This document shows, in pieces, positions 32,960 through 44,323 of a stretch of DNA of 64,000 bases (the stretch's first letter is position 1; every line of letters starts with the position of its first letter). The position numbers and the translations under genes were made by a program. The notes below the pieces were generated by a model. The model ran no database searches. It worked only from the letters and a program-made list of their open reading frames with translations, and was not told the DNA's origin. Source of the stretch: Gracilariopsis chorda (lineage: Eukaryota > Rhodophyta > Florideophyceae > Gracilariales > Gracilariaceae); NCBI GenBank assembly GCA_003194525.1, contig NBIV01000167.1:62001-126000 (forward strand), written 5' to 3'.

Positions 32960-33291
32960 TGTTGGTCAGGACAGGAAAGCTGGAGCGGGCAGTCGCACGA
33001 CGGAGGCGTGCGAGTGAATGCGAGGCGAGGGAACAGGCACAGGACCTCAGAAGTTCGTCTGAGGATGCCTCTGGTTTCGGTTTCTTCGTACCGAAACCGG
33101 GTATTTATTCTGCCTCCTTCGGGCAGCTCTCAAACAGGAAACTACCTCCTTTGAATTGACGTCACCCACGGTCTATGGGTAACAACTCTCAAAACCGTGG
33201 TGCAGGTCTACCTACGATAACCTGCTACCTACGCAACCTGCTACCTACAATTCAGCCGCATATGCGTATCACGCATGATGTGCAATCAACA
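32960..33291 (-). repeat. GypC 3' LTR
   Basis: 332 bp, TGTTGG...AACA on plus. Contains the shared block gggtatttattctgcctc and tandem cctgctacctac units near 33,220-33,250. Polypurine-like gggggac (minus) abuts at 33,292-33,298. Confidence 0.7.
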
Positions 33292-33319
33292 GTCCCCCAT
33301 AGCCAAACGCTTCGTTTGG

Positions 33320-34290
33320 TTAGTGTGTGCCGATGGCTGAAATGAGGTTGGGTTGTCTTCTTGTCCCCGACTTCTTGGTTTCCTCCAGGTACTCCTGTAA
33401 AAGTTCGGGAACGTCCGTACGTAGTGAATCGATGTTGACCCAGTCCGATTCCTCGAACGAAAAACCAGTCCATTTCACTAGCAGTTCTATATGATTACTC
33501 CGGCGACGAATATCTTCAAAGTCCTCGATTACAAAGAGTTCATTTTGCTGATACGCGAGGTGATCCTTGATGTCTTCTGATATTTCAAAGTCCTTGTTGC
33601 GGAAAAATTTCAATCTCCTACCGTGCACGAGCTCTTTCTTTCCGTCCAGTAGGTTTTCTACTTCAAAAATGAATTGTTCTCGACACGCTGTGACTTGGAA
33701 GGGCCCTTTCCACTTCAAACTGGTCTTTGCGCGTATTTTCCTCTGTAGCATAGCCTTAAGCACATAGTGGGCTTCTGTGAAGGCAACAGCTCTTACCCCG
33801 GTTCTCCGGTTGTGGGCATTGACCGAAGACTTTCGCTGTCTTCTTGCTTGGTCTGCGCAGTTTCTATGCATCTTGTGCAATGCCTCGTGCACCCTATCGA
33901 CTTCCACTAAGGCTCTAGCACGCATGCTGTCGATGCTTCCGACCGTGGGTACTTCCTTCTGACTTCTCAGTATGGCGGCGAGAGGTGAGTCTTGCGGGAG
34001 TCCGGTAAATACGGTCAACGGGCACTTTCCGTTAAGCCTTCTCGTCGGTGCACTGTTCAGCGCGGACTTTACTAGCGGCAAAACGCTCGGCCACGCCGAC
34101 TGTGGCAGCTGAAATTCTGACAGCAATGCCCGACAGGCTCTGAGTAGTTCGCGGCAGACGAATTCCACGGATCCGTTGCTCCAAGGACAGTACGGCAATG
34201 TGAAATGGTGGTCGGCCTTCAGCTTCTGTGCCAGGGATTTGACGAGCTTGTAAAGTGGCTTCCCTGATCAGATATCCACGAGTGGGCTAC
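33320..34290 (-). pseudogene. GypC integrase C-terminal half with chromodomain
   Basis: Begins after a frameshift near 34,265-34,290. Catalytic Glu in WSNGSVEFVCREL. Then a long helical region, the SH3-like part (TSLKWKGPFQVTACRE), and a chromodomain (VIEDFEDIRRRSNHIELLVK, then WTGFSFEESDWVNIDSL). Chromodomains in this position target insertion to heterochromatin in known chromoviruses. Confidence 0.8.
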
Positions 34291-35205
34291 TCCAAAGCAT
34301 GCGAACCAATCCACCAGTGCGTCCGCTGTGGTGTCAGAGTCGGCTTCCTACGTGCTATTGAGCTAAAAATAGCCTGAGAGGTCGTCTTCGACCACCAGAG
34401 TGTAGAGCTTGCTCATATGGCCTTTGTGCATGTAGCAGTAATCGAAATGCAGAAGCTCGTTTGGCTTGTCGGCATGCAGGGTGTGTCCGAGTGGTCTGGG
34501 AACGACTTTTCCTGGCTCAGTAGCGATAAAATGGACGCAGGAGGCGGTGAATTCCGTGGTCCTTCGCCTGAGGTCTTTCCACCAGAAGTGGGCTGCTACT
34601 GTCTGGAAAGTTGGGTCAGCTGCTCGGTGTCCGCCTTTACCGGTATGTGCCGCGATCAAGATTCTTAGTTGCAACTTGTGGTCACCGTCAGGTATACACA
34701 TTTGCCCTGTGGGCATGCGGATGGCTCCTTCCTTCTCGTGGGCTCGCTTTGGGGCGCTGGTGCGGTTTGCATCTTGCGATTGGATGATATCCTGCAGCGA
34801 AGGCCAGTCGTACGCATCGTCTACTCCAGGATTGATCGGCGCGGACATGAGTGCACTCACGCGTCCAATATTGGCGGACTGCACAGTCTTCCTGAGTTGC
34901 ACCGCCCATCTCGTCAACATGTCAGCCCAGACGTTGCGTTCTCCAGGTACGTGTTCGATGACGAATCGAAACCCATTCAGCTTTAGAGCCCAGCGTGTAA
35001 GTTTGTTGGCTGTATGTCGGGCGATACCGGGATTGCGACCGTATGGATCGTAAATGTAGACGAGATTTGCGTGGTCGGTGTAGATGGAGACTAGTCGTCC
35101 GACTGTTAGATAATCCAACCTGCACATGGATTCGACGATCGCAAATCTCTCCTTCTCGGGGACACTCCAGCGCCCCGATGAACCTTTAAAGGCTCCGGAT
35201 AGAAA
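34291..35205 (-). pseudogene. GypC RNase H end and integrase N-terminal half
   Basis: RNase H: EKERFAIVESM (Glu) and IYTDHANLVYIYDPYG (Asp). Integrase: zinc histidines HTGKGGH, with SCVHF showing only one of the two expected Cys; first catalytic Asp in LHFDYCYM; second in SDQGSHFTS. In-frame TGA at 35,206-35,208 on the RT side and TAG at 34,363-34,365. Confidence 0.75.
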
Positions 35206-35844
35206 TCACAGCGGTTCGTGAGTTTGCTCTTCGATCGGCTTCTTCTGCTCATTCTCGGGAGATTTTGTAAGAACAGCTGCCCAATGGGTATCTGAAGCTT
35301 CCGTGAACAGACAAAGGCGGTACCCTTCCTTTATAAGCGCCAGTTTCTTTGCTTCTGCAAGCTGCTCTTTGAGGTGCTCGAACGTTGCGGAGTGGGTTTC
35401 GTTCCATTCAAGCTTTACCTTCTGGAGAGCTTTCTTCGTCCTCTTCCCGGCCTTCTGGCATGCTTCTTCTAGCAGTTGGTGAAGAGGTTCTACGAGTCGG
35501 GAGTACTGAGGAATGGATGTTCTCATCCAGTTGGTTCCCCACAGCAACTGCTGCAACTCGTCTCCCATCCTCGGGGGTTTCATCTCCAGTACAGCCTCGA
35601 AAATCCGAGGGTCGAACTGGACTCCTTCGGATGAAATTATCCTTCCGCAAAATTTCACCTCGGTGGTGAAGAAGCAAGACTTCTTGGGGTTCACTTTGAA
35701 CCCGACTTCTGTACACACCTCGAGAAATGCGGCGATATCGGACAGCAGCTCGTTCTCTTCCTTGGCGTGGATGAGGAAATCGTGCAGGAATGAGTTATGC
35801 TTCGTTTTGTCAGTGCGTCTACAATATTCTTTGTGCTAGGAATT
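35206..35844 (-). pseudogene. GypC reverse transcriptase, C-terminal half
   Basis: Starts near the catalytic box, which reads FLHDFLIHAKEE; the usual Asp-Asp is His-Asp here, so activity should be lost. Then the thumb and connection region (VGFKVNPKKSCFF, KFCGRIISSEGVQFDP). The 5' half of RT is absent, because the frame stops at the LTR-like block. Confidence 0.7.
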
Positions 35845-36143
35845 TGTTGATCAGAACGGGAGTTACGGGCACGCGGCCGTCGAGGCGCAGGCAAAAGAAC
35901 AGGCACAAGGACCTGGGAAGTTCCTCCTAGGATGCCTCCAACTCCAGCTTCTGACGCTGGAGTCGGGTATTTATTCTGCCTCGTTCGGGCGTTTTTTCCC
36001 CAAAGAGGTTCCTTCCTCTTTGGAGTGCGCCACCCATCTACTTTGAGTGCGCTGTAAATTGAGTAGGCTATAATCTACTGAAAGATGATGCTGATACCTG
36101 ACGCAGACCGCCATCTACGCAGCTGCGTAGGCTGCCATCAACA
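35845..36143 (-). repeat. GypC-family LTR (5' LTR or solo LTR)
   Basis: 299 bp, TGTTGATC...ATCAACA. Flanks gaatt and gaatg share four of five bases, so it could be a separate solo LTR sitting between CopB and the GypC coding remnant. Confidence 0.55.
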
Positions 36144-37640
36144 GAATGCATGTAATACTATGTAGTTCTCCGGCTTCAAAAGCATCCCGTATCACCGTAA
36201 CTGTTTTCGGTAGACAAAATTCTCGGCTCTCGTGCAGCACTGTAGCTGTATCAAAGAGAGCTTTTGAGTAGACCAAGATGTGATGCGGGATTGATGTATT
36301 TGGAAAAATGTTATTGAGGGTTGTCTTCATATCAAATTCTCTATCTTTCACTTCAGCACATGCCAAGATACCAGCTCAAAATGAGGAATAAGTAACTCGG
36401 CGCTGTTTTGCACTGGTCCAGTATCATGGATGAAACAACGGCTTTTCGTCAAATGCTGTGATGATGCGCACATTAAACGCAATACCTTTCTGACTGTATG
36501 CGTTCGCATTACTCCCGTGTGAAGCATCGGAGAGACTGATAAATGAGACTAATGTGACCGCGATGGGCGTAATATATTTTATGCCTGGTGGAAACTTCAT
36601 CATCTCTGTGAGCATAGCATTTGCATCCAAGAGGTGTTTGACCCTCAGGTCACACAGGTTTTGCTGCATTCGCGAAGTTTTATATGCCGCTTGTGGAATA
36701 ATTGCATATCAAAGGTACATTAAGGTACTGGCCACTGAGCGGTGTTGTGAAATCTCTTCATCACAGGGTTTTAATTCTCTTTCTAGACGTCCCGTGCGTG
36801 ATAGTTCGATTCGTTGAAGTCGCTGCATATATGTACACATTGCTAGCTTGACATGTCCTTTTTCGGTTTGGATGATACTGCATCCGGCAAAAGTGAGCTT
36901 CTTATCGATGCAAACTTTCCCAACTTCGAACTTGTTCTGTAATGCGTCCATGAACTAGACAATCTCTTCCGTCAAGCCTGCGACGAGAAGGTCATCGACC
37001 ATTATCGATATGATCACTATGATGTGCTCTGTGTCATTCTTTTTAAGGAATAGCTGGTTACCTCCAAAAACTCTCTGTAGCCCGGCCACATTGAGCATCC
37101 ATCTTTCGATGCAATTTGCCCATTGGCGACTTCCCTCCACTATTCCGTAGGGTATTTTGGTGAGTTTCCAGAGCACGCCTTTCCTTTTCCAAAATTATGT
37201 TGCTGGTCTGGAGTATATTTCCCTCTGAATCGGACCGCTTTGTAGGAACGCTTCTTTGAGGTCTGCTACCCCAAATGCATAAAGTGACTGTGATAAGAAG
37301 GTGCAAGAAAATCATATCAGCATTAGGGCAATATTTGCGAAATTCGTCCTTCAGATTGTCTCGGTTACCGTACATGACGATTCTAGCCTTTAAGTTTTGG
37401 GCATTCCTCTTCACCTTCTTTGACATTGTAAACTGTGTGTGGGAACATGACATTGGCGTCGATTGGAACAAATGATTATGGTATTTCTACGTATTCATGG
37501 GACCAATTCTCGTTGTGTTCCTTTTCGATCGCTTTCTGAAGCTTCCAAGGTGGTGCATGTTGTGATGGACATTCTAATGACGTGGTGATCGCCTCTGGAG
37601 GGGGAATATGCGCCTAAGGTGCGCAATGCACGATTCCTGA
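36144..37640 (-). pseudogene. CopB, copia RT-RNase H remnant
   Basis: Minus strand, several frames. From the upstream end: APPWKLQKAIEKEHNENW, QNLKARIVMYGNRDN, IPYGIVEGSRQWANCIERWM, the catalytic MVDDLLVAG, GCSIIQTEKGHVKL and RNase H SLSDASHGSNANAYS. The 3' end is cut by the GypC LTR at 36,143. No LTR of its own is recognised. It is unlike CopA and CopC in detail, so it is a third copia lineage. Confidence 0.7.
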
Positions 37641-37713
37641 ACTTCGATGAAAATGTGCAAGCAGCAGTTTGTATCTAGCTTAAACGATAGGTAATCTATT
37701 TAGGATTACAGAT

Positions 37714-37964
37714 TGTGGATGACAATCATCACGGTGATTGCAGACTAGACATCAAAAGTGGTGGAAGTGGTTAAGAATTGTCACAAAGGGTCAAGATCAA
37801 ACGGGATGAGCCCACTCCCTTTATGGTGGTTAGACCCCCAAATCCTCTATATAAAAGAGGAACGATAACGACGCAGAAGTAAAATAGATGTGCTAAACAC
37901 CAAACAACATTTTGTCCTACTACCTTCCTTCTACTTGTGCTTGCCACTGACAACTGCAATAACA
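37714..37964 (+). repeat. CopC 5' LTR (left end tentative)
   Basis: Proposed TGTGGATGAC...AATAACA, 251 bp. TATA box ctatataaaagagg near 37,848. The right end is fixed by the primer site that follows; the left end is only the best TG. Confidence 0.55.
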
Positions 37965-37978
37965 GGTTATGGGCTCAG
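37965..37978 (+). other. CopC half-tRNA primer site
   Basis: GGTTATGGGCTCAG directly after the LTR. It differs by one base from the complement of the initiator tRNA-Met anticodon arm (GGTTATGGGCCCAG), the internal priming site known for Drosophila copia. The ATG at 37,969-37,971 is the start of the Gag frame. Confidence 0.8.
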
Positions 37979-38605
37979 GTTTGGCGCCGTTGCAACACGA
38001 AGATATTGAACGTTTGCCTAGGTCAAAGATGACCGAATTCAACGCTGTTTCGAAACTCAGGGTACATTTGTTGACAGAGAAGAACTACTTCATGTGGTCT
38101 AATACACTGGAATTGGTACTGCGGGCGAAGAAATTATGATCAATTGTCAGTGAATCTGAGAAGATGCCTAAGGGTGAAAAGGATGAAATAGCGAAGTTCG
38201 AGCGTCAAAGAGACAGTGACCTTTCAGCTATACTTTTGTCAACCTATCCCGCGTTTGTAGCCCCATATTTAACTCTACGAGACCCGGTTGTGATCTGGAA
38301 AGGTTGATGTTGAGCTTTGAGAACGTGTCTCAGGCAAACGTTGATGCATTAGCGGAAATGCATCAGAATATGAAATTGAGGCCTTGCGAGTACATCATGC
38401 ACTTTGCAAGCTGACTTGCACAGGTAGAGTCAAAACTGATTGCGATTTGGAAGATAATCAGGGATGATGAAAGACTACGTGCTTTACTGAGAGGGTTGCC
38501 GGATGAATACACTACCACGAAAGAGCTAATCAGGAGACTTGAGAAATCGTACGAACAAGCCTTGGCATTTCTTATTCAGAAGAAAGTAGAGCTGAAACAG
38601 GATTA
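37969..38605 (+). pseudogene. CopC Gag
   Basis: Starts at the ATG of the primer site (MGSGLAPLQHEDIERLPRSK) and reads copia Gag features (FNAVSKLRVHLLTEKNYFMW, RDSDLSAILLSTYP). A TGA follows at 38,137-38,139, and there are more stops and frameshifts after 38,300. A second Met (MTEFNAVS) lies 20 codons in. It packages RNA in the parent. Confidence 0.65.
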
Positions 38606-38615
38606 AGAAGAGAAA

Positions 38616-39116
38616 ATGAAAGGCCATGTCCTGCATGCCAATGAAAACATGGAAGGGAAACAAGCATTTGTCTTTAGGAAAGGAAAGTGCTACCGCTGTG
38701 GCAAATTAGCCTACAAGATGGACAAATGTTGGGAACACCCTGATAGTGAGTATTACTTGGGTAATCGTGGGTATAAAAAGAAGCACGGAAAGAAGAACCG
38801 GGGGGTGAGAAGAGATGATGACGGAACGGCGGGGCTGGTACTTTGTGCTCATGATTCAGAAGCGCAGAATGACTCAAGTCATGAGGAAGCACAAAGAATG
38901 GCTGCAAGATACCAGCCGCCATTCGGGGCAAACCACAAATTGTATCTTGATCCTGGTGTCTCTGTACACATACCTAATTCTTTTCAGAGTTTTGACGGAG
39001 AAATCATGAGACCTAAGAAAACAAAAATTTCTGTGGGAAGTGGCGAAGCCCTGGATGTTCAAGATATGGGAAGGGCTCAGTGCAAGATGGTTGCGAAGAA
39101 AAGAAAATCAGAATAG
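38616..39116 (+). pseudogene. CopC nucleocapsid and protease
   Basis: Cys cluster CYRCGKLAYKMDKCW (nucleocapsid-like; the His of the knuckle is misplaced), a basic stretch, then the protease site LYLDPGVSVHIP, again Asp-Pro-Gly as in CopA. Open for 166 codons. Confidence 0.65.
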
Positions 39117-40272
39117 CACTGGATGAAGTCCACTACATCTCCAGAATGTCATGTAATTTATTATCTGAAAGTACTATTCGTCGAAAAGGATTCCAAGTAT
39201 CATTCTGACTGGATGGGAAAGGAAATGGGATTGCCGCAGTAATCAAGCCCGAAATGAACGATCCGATCCTCGTTGCATTGGAGTTGAAGCGCGGACTGTA
39301 CGAAATGATGACGAAGGTAGAGAACATCGAGGGTAGAACAATGATGTGTTCAGAAGATGAAGGGACAGCGAAATTGTGGCACCAGAGACTTGGGCATCCA
39401 GGAACAGAACACCTTACCAATACGCTCACCTGTGTAGAGGAGGTATCCATAAGGAAATTGAAAGATATTGGGCATTGTGAACCCTGTACGTTAGGCAAAG
39501 CTACACGAATCCCAAGAAAGAAGGTCCATGAGGATCCAGATCCAAAAAGGTGATGGAACTGGTACATAGCGACGTGATGGAACCTCTAAAAGTTTCTTCA
39601 CATTCTGGAGCGAGGTATGTGACTACGGCATTTGATGACAAAAGTTCTACATCAGCGATACGGCTACTGAGAAGAGATCATCTTGTGATGAAGTATTGAG
39701 GCAAATGATCACTGAGATGGAGGTTATGTCCGGAAAATTGTTGAAGAGGTTTCGATATGACAATACAGTTGAATACTTGTCAAAGTTTTTCACCAATTGG
39801 CTCAAGAACAAAGGAGCTATGCTGGGACCAACTCCGGCATATAGCCCTGAATCACGCGACAAAGCTGAAAGACTGAATCGGACGTTGAATGACAAGGCTA
39901 GGACAATGATCATGACTACCTTAGGGACCCCAGGATGTGCTCAGCTCTGCGATGAGGCCGTGAAGACAGCTAGCTACATCTGAAATCGCATGTTTATCCA
40001 GCGTAAAGGGGGGAGAATTGCGAACTCCGATAGACGTGTTCACTGGTAATAATCCTAACATTGGAAATATGCAAATATTTGGATGTGAGTGTTACTTGCA
40101 CATTCCAAAGGAGAAGAGAAAGAAGAATGAAAAGTATGCACCCAGGACAAGGACGGGCACACTAGTGGGCTGCGGCAAGTTTCGATGCTTCAGAGTCTAC
40201 TTTTCCCAGCTTAGGAAAGTTGAAGTGTCAAAAGATGTGACTTTCTGCGAAAAAAATGGGATGGACAGCTAA
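39117..40272 (+). pseudogene. CopC pre-integrase and integrase
   Basis: GAG-pre-integrase zinc motif LWHQRLGHPGTEHL with HCEPCTLGK. Integrase core: ELVHSDVMEPL (Asp), FRYDNTVEYLS (Asp) and AYSPESRDKAERLNRTL (Glu). C-terminal IFGCECYLHIPKEKR. Stops and frame changes near 39,550, 39,700 and 39,980. Confidence 0.75.
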
Positions 40273-40600
40273 GGACACGGATGACGAATCTGCCGTCAGA
40301 AAGCAAGTAAGGGATCTGTTTATTTAACACCAGATTGAAGACGACAGGGAGTTGGACATGACGCAGAAGACACTGGTCAAGGATGAAGTTCTTGAAGAAG
40401 AAGACATCAGCAATGAAGATGAAATTCACATATGACGTATGATATGACCATAGGATGTAACTCATTATCCAACATATGACCCAGAAGATGTAACTCATGA
40501 TCCGACATATGACCCTGAAGATGTTACCCATTACCCCCTCCGGAGATCAATAGGAAAATCTAGAGCACCAGAACACTATGCACCGAATGCATATGTTCCA

Positions 40601-41665
40601 TTGATGACACATGGAGACATGGAAAATGAAGAACTTGCAGCTCTCAGCTCTTATCAGGATGCAGTACAGAGTGAAGAAGCGGTGAAATGGCAGATGCCAA
40701 TGAAGGAAGAGATGAGAAGCATGGAGCAGAGAGACGTCTGGACACTTGCAAAACCACCGGATAACTGCAGGCTGATTGACAACCGATGGGTATATTTCAA
40801 GAAGACGGATGAAAAAGGAAACGTATGTCGATTTCGGGCAAGATTGGAGGCTCGGGTATTCAGATAGCAGAAAGAGATTGATTACAGCGACTTGTTCGCA
40901 CCAGTTGCCAAGTATAGCCCCGTCTGACTATTTTTGTCAATATTATCTACTGTAGGAATACACATGATGCAATTTGATGTCAAGAAGGCCTTCTTGTACG
41001 GTGAGGGTGATGATAAATTATACATGACGCAGCCCAAGGGCTTTGTAGTTAAAGGAAGAGAGCAATGGGTGATTCGATTGAATAAGGCTATTTACGGGAC
41101 GCAGTAAGTATCACGAGCGTGGAAGAGGAAGATCAAGGGAATACTCACTGACATGAACTTTGTTCGATCCCCGTATGAACCACGGTTCTACAGAGGACAG
41201 GAGGAGCAACGCATCGTGGTGCTGGTGTATGTGGATGATTGGTTTGTTGCCAGGCGCCCGTTTGAAGCTGCAAGAGAAGTAGTAAGCAGTCTTAAGGAAC
41301 TGGTTGACATCAGATAAGCCAGCAATCCTAAGAAACTCTTAGAAATTGTCATTGAAAGAAATGAAAAAAAGGTCTGCATCCACAATCGTCCCATGATCCA
41401 AGAATTTGCGAGAAAATTCAGAGTTCAAAATGGGAAGTAGATTTGCACCCAAATTGGATATGGGCAGGTCATGGGAGTTGAGAACGATGAACAAAAAGGG
41501 AATCAGAAATGTTCATACTGAGAAATGGTTGGATCACTGCTAAATCTAGCAAACACTGTTCGTCCGGACATTGCATTTGTTGTTTCGATGTTGGCTAGAC
41601 GAATGCAGAGGTATACCGAACAAGACTGGCGACAGGCCAAACGGGTACAGAAGTATTTGAACTCT
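40601..41665 (+). pseudogene. CopC reverse transcriptase, partial RNase H
   Basis: RT: NRWVYFKKTDEKGNV, YSDLFAPVAKYSPV, MQFDVKKAFLYGEGDDKLYM and catalytic LVYVDDWFVA. The following region reaches RPDIAFVVSMLARRM and KRVQKYLNSGT, then breaks into GypD sequence at about 41,667. At least five stops. Both active-site Asp are kept. No 3' LTR. Confidence 0.75.
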
Positions 41666-41666
41666 G

Positions 41667-43375
41667 GTACGCTCTGCATTAAGAACCATTTCTACAGAGC
41701 TGACTGGATTTTGGCTGATAACCGATACGACTATGTACTCCTGGAAATGCCGTATCATACCAACTGTAACCCACATACTAATTATCCGGCACGTACGGTC
41801 GTCGATGAACACGCGGCACTGAAATCTTAGCCTGCGCCTCGTCTGAAAGGTCGCTTAGTGCAGCGATGGATGTGACACAGCGATACCTATGAACATCAGA
41901 AATGACCCAAATATGGCCGAAATGTTACGGAGATATGGCCGTTTGGGTCCAAAATTTGGGAGAAAATGTATCGAAAGGGGATAAAAAGAGTTTGGTTTTA
42001 AACGATGTGGCCGAAATGTGGCAAACATATGGCCGGAATATGGCCATGGCGCTGAACAGAACTTACTACTTTTCACCAAATACACGTGTTCTCAATATTG
42101 GGACTTATACGGCCACATCTCGGTCACATTTGGACTACATTTGGGCCATGTTAGATGTTCAGATTCAGCTAGACATTTTCGTCGTGTCCTGAGGCACCCA
42201 AAGTAAAGCATTCAGTTCTTCCGGGTGGCTTAGGTGAGCGGTTCCGAGGTTGCCACCACACTACTAGGCAAACGGGATCCCAAAGCCCAGCTATTGCCTA
42301 CTCATGATGCAGAGCTACGTTCCATACTCTGTGACCGTGAAGATGGTTTTCAAGCTTGGATGCCTGCAGGCCTTCTCCCCCCTTTGCGAGTTGTTGATCA
42401 TGCTAACAAATTGGTACTCGACGCCAAGCGCACATAACGCTCTCCGTATCAGCTGTCTCCTGCTGAATTGGTGGCGGCTCACAACTATGTTGAGAAGTTT
42501 TATAATTTTGCAGTCCGGTAACATACACCCGTCGTTCTCCGTACGGTGCACCTCTTCTTTCTGTGAAGGAGCCAGGTCGAAGATTTGCGTGGTGTTGTGG
42601 ATCTAAGCGCCCTGAACCCATTCAAAAAGCGCTCCCTTGCCACGTTGTGATGAAGTATTCGACCGCCATGGCCAGGCTCACTTTTTCTCTAAGTTCGATC
42701 TGAAAACTCGATCAGATTCGCCTTCGGCCCTCCGGTGTTCACCATAGGGCGTTCAATACCAAGTATGGTCATTATATTTTCATGCCTATAAGCCCTTCCA
42801 ATGCTGCTGACTCATTTTATTCTTCTATGAATAGCATTTTACATGACTATATTGACAGGTTTCTCATCGCGTACATCGATGATATTTTCATTTACACTCG
42901 CACAATGAAGAAGCATGTGTAGCACATCCATTGTGTGCCGGAGCACTTGAGACAGCATCAGTTCTGTGTTTCGCCGAGGAAGTATTCCTTTATGGCTTCC
43001 AAGGCGGAATTTAGTGGACTGCGAGTAGGTCACGCGGGGCTTTCCGACCACCCATGCAACTTTGAGGTCGTCAATAATTGGCCACGACCTCTTCGTGTTA
43101 CTGGACTCCGACTTCTCTTTGAGCTTGTCCAGTTCATTTGCCACTTTATTCCCCGGTCTCTCTGCAAGACGCTCCGCTCACTCGTCTTACACGGAAAGGC
43201 TCCAGTATTAGATATTAGAATGCCAAGTGCCAATATACGTTCTTGCAGCCAAAGAGGCGCTTATGTCTGCTCCTGTTCTTGTTCTCTCGGATTGGGCAAA
43301 GCCAATTCGCCTCTACAGGATGCTTCAAAGTTTGCAGTTGGTGCCACCCTCACTCAGTTCGAGACTGTAGAGATA
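41667..43375 (+). pseudogene. GypD, gypsy protease-RT remnant
   Basis: The protease end (YHTNCNPHTNYPARTVVDEH) matches YxHTGCNPHTDYLP in the minus copy at 50,180-51,165. After an extra block (41,870-42,180) come the RT start (AELRSILCDREDGFQAW), catalytic IAYIDDIFIYTR, VCHFIPRSL-like thumb and an RNase H start (DASKFAVGATLTQ). Many frame changes. It is cut at both ends. Confidence 0.65.
41870..42180. repeat. Extra block inside GypD with repeated ATGGCC words
   Basis: Absent from the minus-strand GypD copy, where the flanking text is continuous. It contains several variants of a(a)atatggccgaaatgt and acatttggnc. No clear ends or target duplication were found. Possibly a small element. Confidence 0.45.
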
Positions 43376-44322
43376 GATAGAACGCGTGGGTGGTATGAAG
43401 AATAAACGACATGGCGTGCGGTATGCCAGTGAATACCTGGAAGTAGTTGAAGAGCTCACTCAAAAAACTTCGGGAATACCGCAAAACATGAAAAAGGGAA
43501 GCAGCCAAATGCGTAACTCGAGAACAAACTGTCGGAAGAATCCCCACTGGGAATTCTTAGAAATTGGTCGGCATTGGAAAGCAGGAGGTTCAAAGAGAAT
43601 ACGTACTCAAATGTTGTCAATGAGTTGCATAACAAACTTACTTCTAAGATCCTACCATCGCCCTTCCATATTCAAAATCTAGCAGAGCTAGAGTGGTCGG
43701 CGACGGCGGTGCGCGAGCGTGAGGGGCAGCGGCGGAGCTCAAATTTGCGGGGTAGACAGGCGGGGCCAGAATTCGAGCATCAAAAACAGCGACTGAATGT
43801 AGGTCTGGTGGTGGCGGCAGTAGTTTACGGGGTAGTTCCGGAGGTTGTCGCGGCCGCAGTGGCAGGCCAAGGGACCTCAACCCTGGAAGCGCGAGTGCGG
43901 GTGGCGGCGGCGGTCGTAGCATGAGACTAAGGGCCGGCAGTTCGAGCAGCGCAAGTGTGGGCAGAGGCGGCGGTTGTTCGACAAGGCGCAAGGTTGGCAA
44001 GCGCGGCGGATAATAGCGTCACTAAGTAGGAACGGTGGTGGCGGCGGCAGGCCGAGAGGCGTAGTGGATCCCGAGCTCTTGAAGCGCACAGCACAGAAAC
44101 TCGCCGTGGTTGTTCCAGGATTTTCAACACCAACTCACCTCTTTGTGGACACGAGTTTGGTCCAAGAAAATTATCAAAACACGCTGTACTTTGCGGCCAA
44201 CTCTAATATATACTATATTTGCGACATGGCGTACCTTCATCGGACCGCGATGTGCACGCACCCCGTGACACGCTTTACACGGATGGACAGTGCAGAGCCT
44301 GCGAACTGGGTAACCCTCATAA
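43376..44322. other. No gene recognised; G/C-rich CGG-type tract
   Basis: 43,690-44,050 is rich in gcggcggt-like words, which gives Ala/Val-rich or Pro-rich frames on all strands. I do not accept these as proteins. Confidence 0.5.
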
Positions 44323-44323
44323 C

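Larger units (their letters stand above)
32960..36143 (-). mobile_element. GypC, internally deleted gypsy element with a chromodomain
   Basis: Minus strand, bounded by LTR-like blocks 32,960-33,291 and 35,845-36,143. They are of one family but diverged and differ in length. Gag, protease and the first half of RT are missing. The outer flanks share no target duplication (atggt and gaatg), so the ends may come from different insertions or from recombination. A further 3' piece of this family lies at 49,440-50,175 on plus. Confidence 0.75.

Noticed and set aside
37585..37612. Polypurine tract ctggaggggg as a 3' LTR signal
   Set aside because: It falls inside the CopB minus-strand reading frame, so it is more likely coding sequence of CopB.
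41902..42206. Plus-strand frames in the GypD insert
   Set aside because: Two overlapping frames of the ATGGCC-rich block; no family features.
43574..44089. Ala/Val-rich and Pro-rich frames around 43.6-44.1 kb
   Set aside because: Open on several strands because of CGG-type composition.
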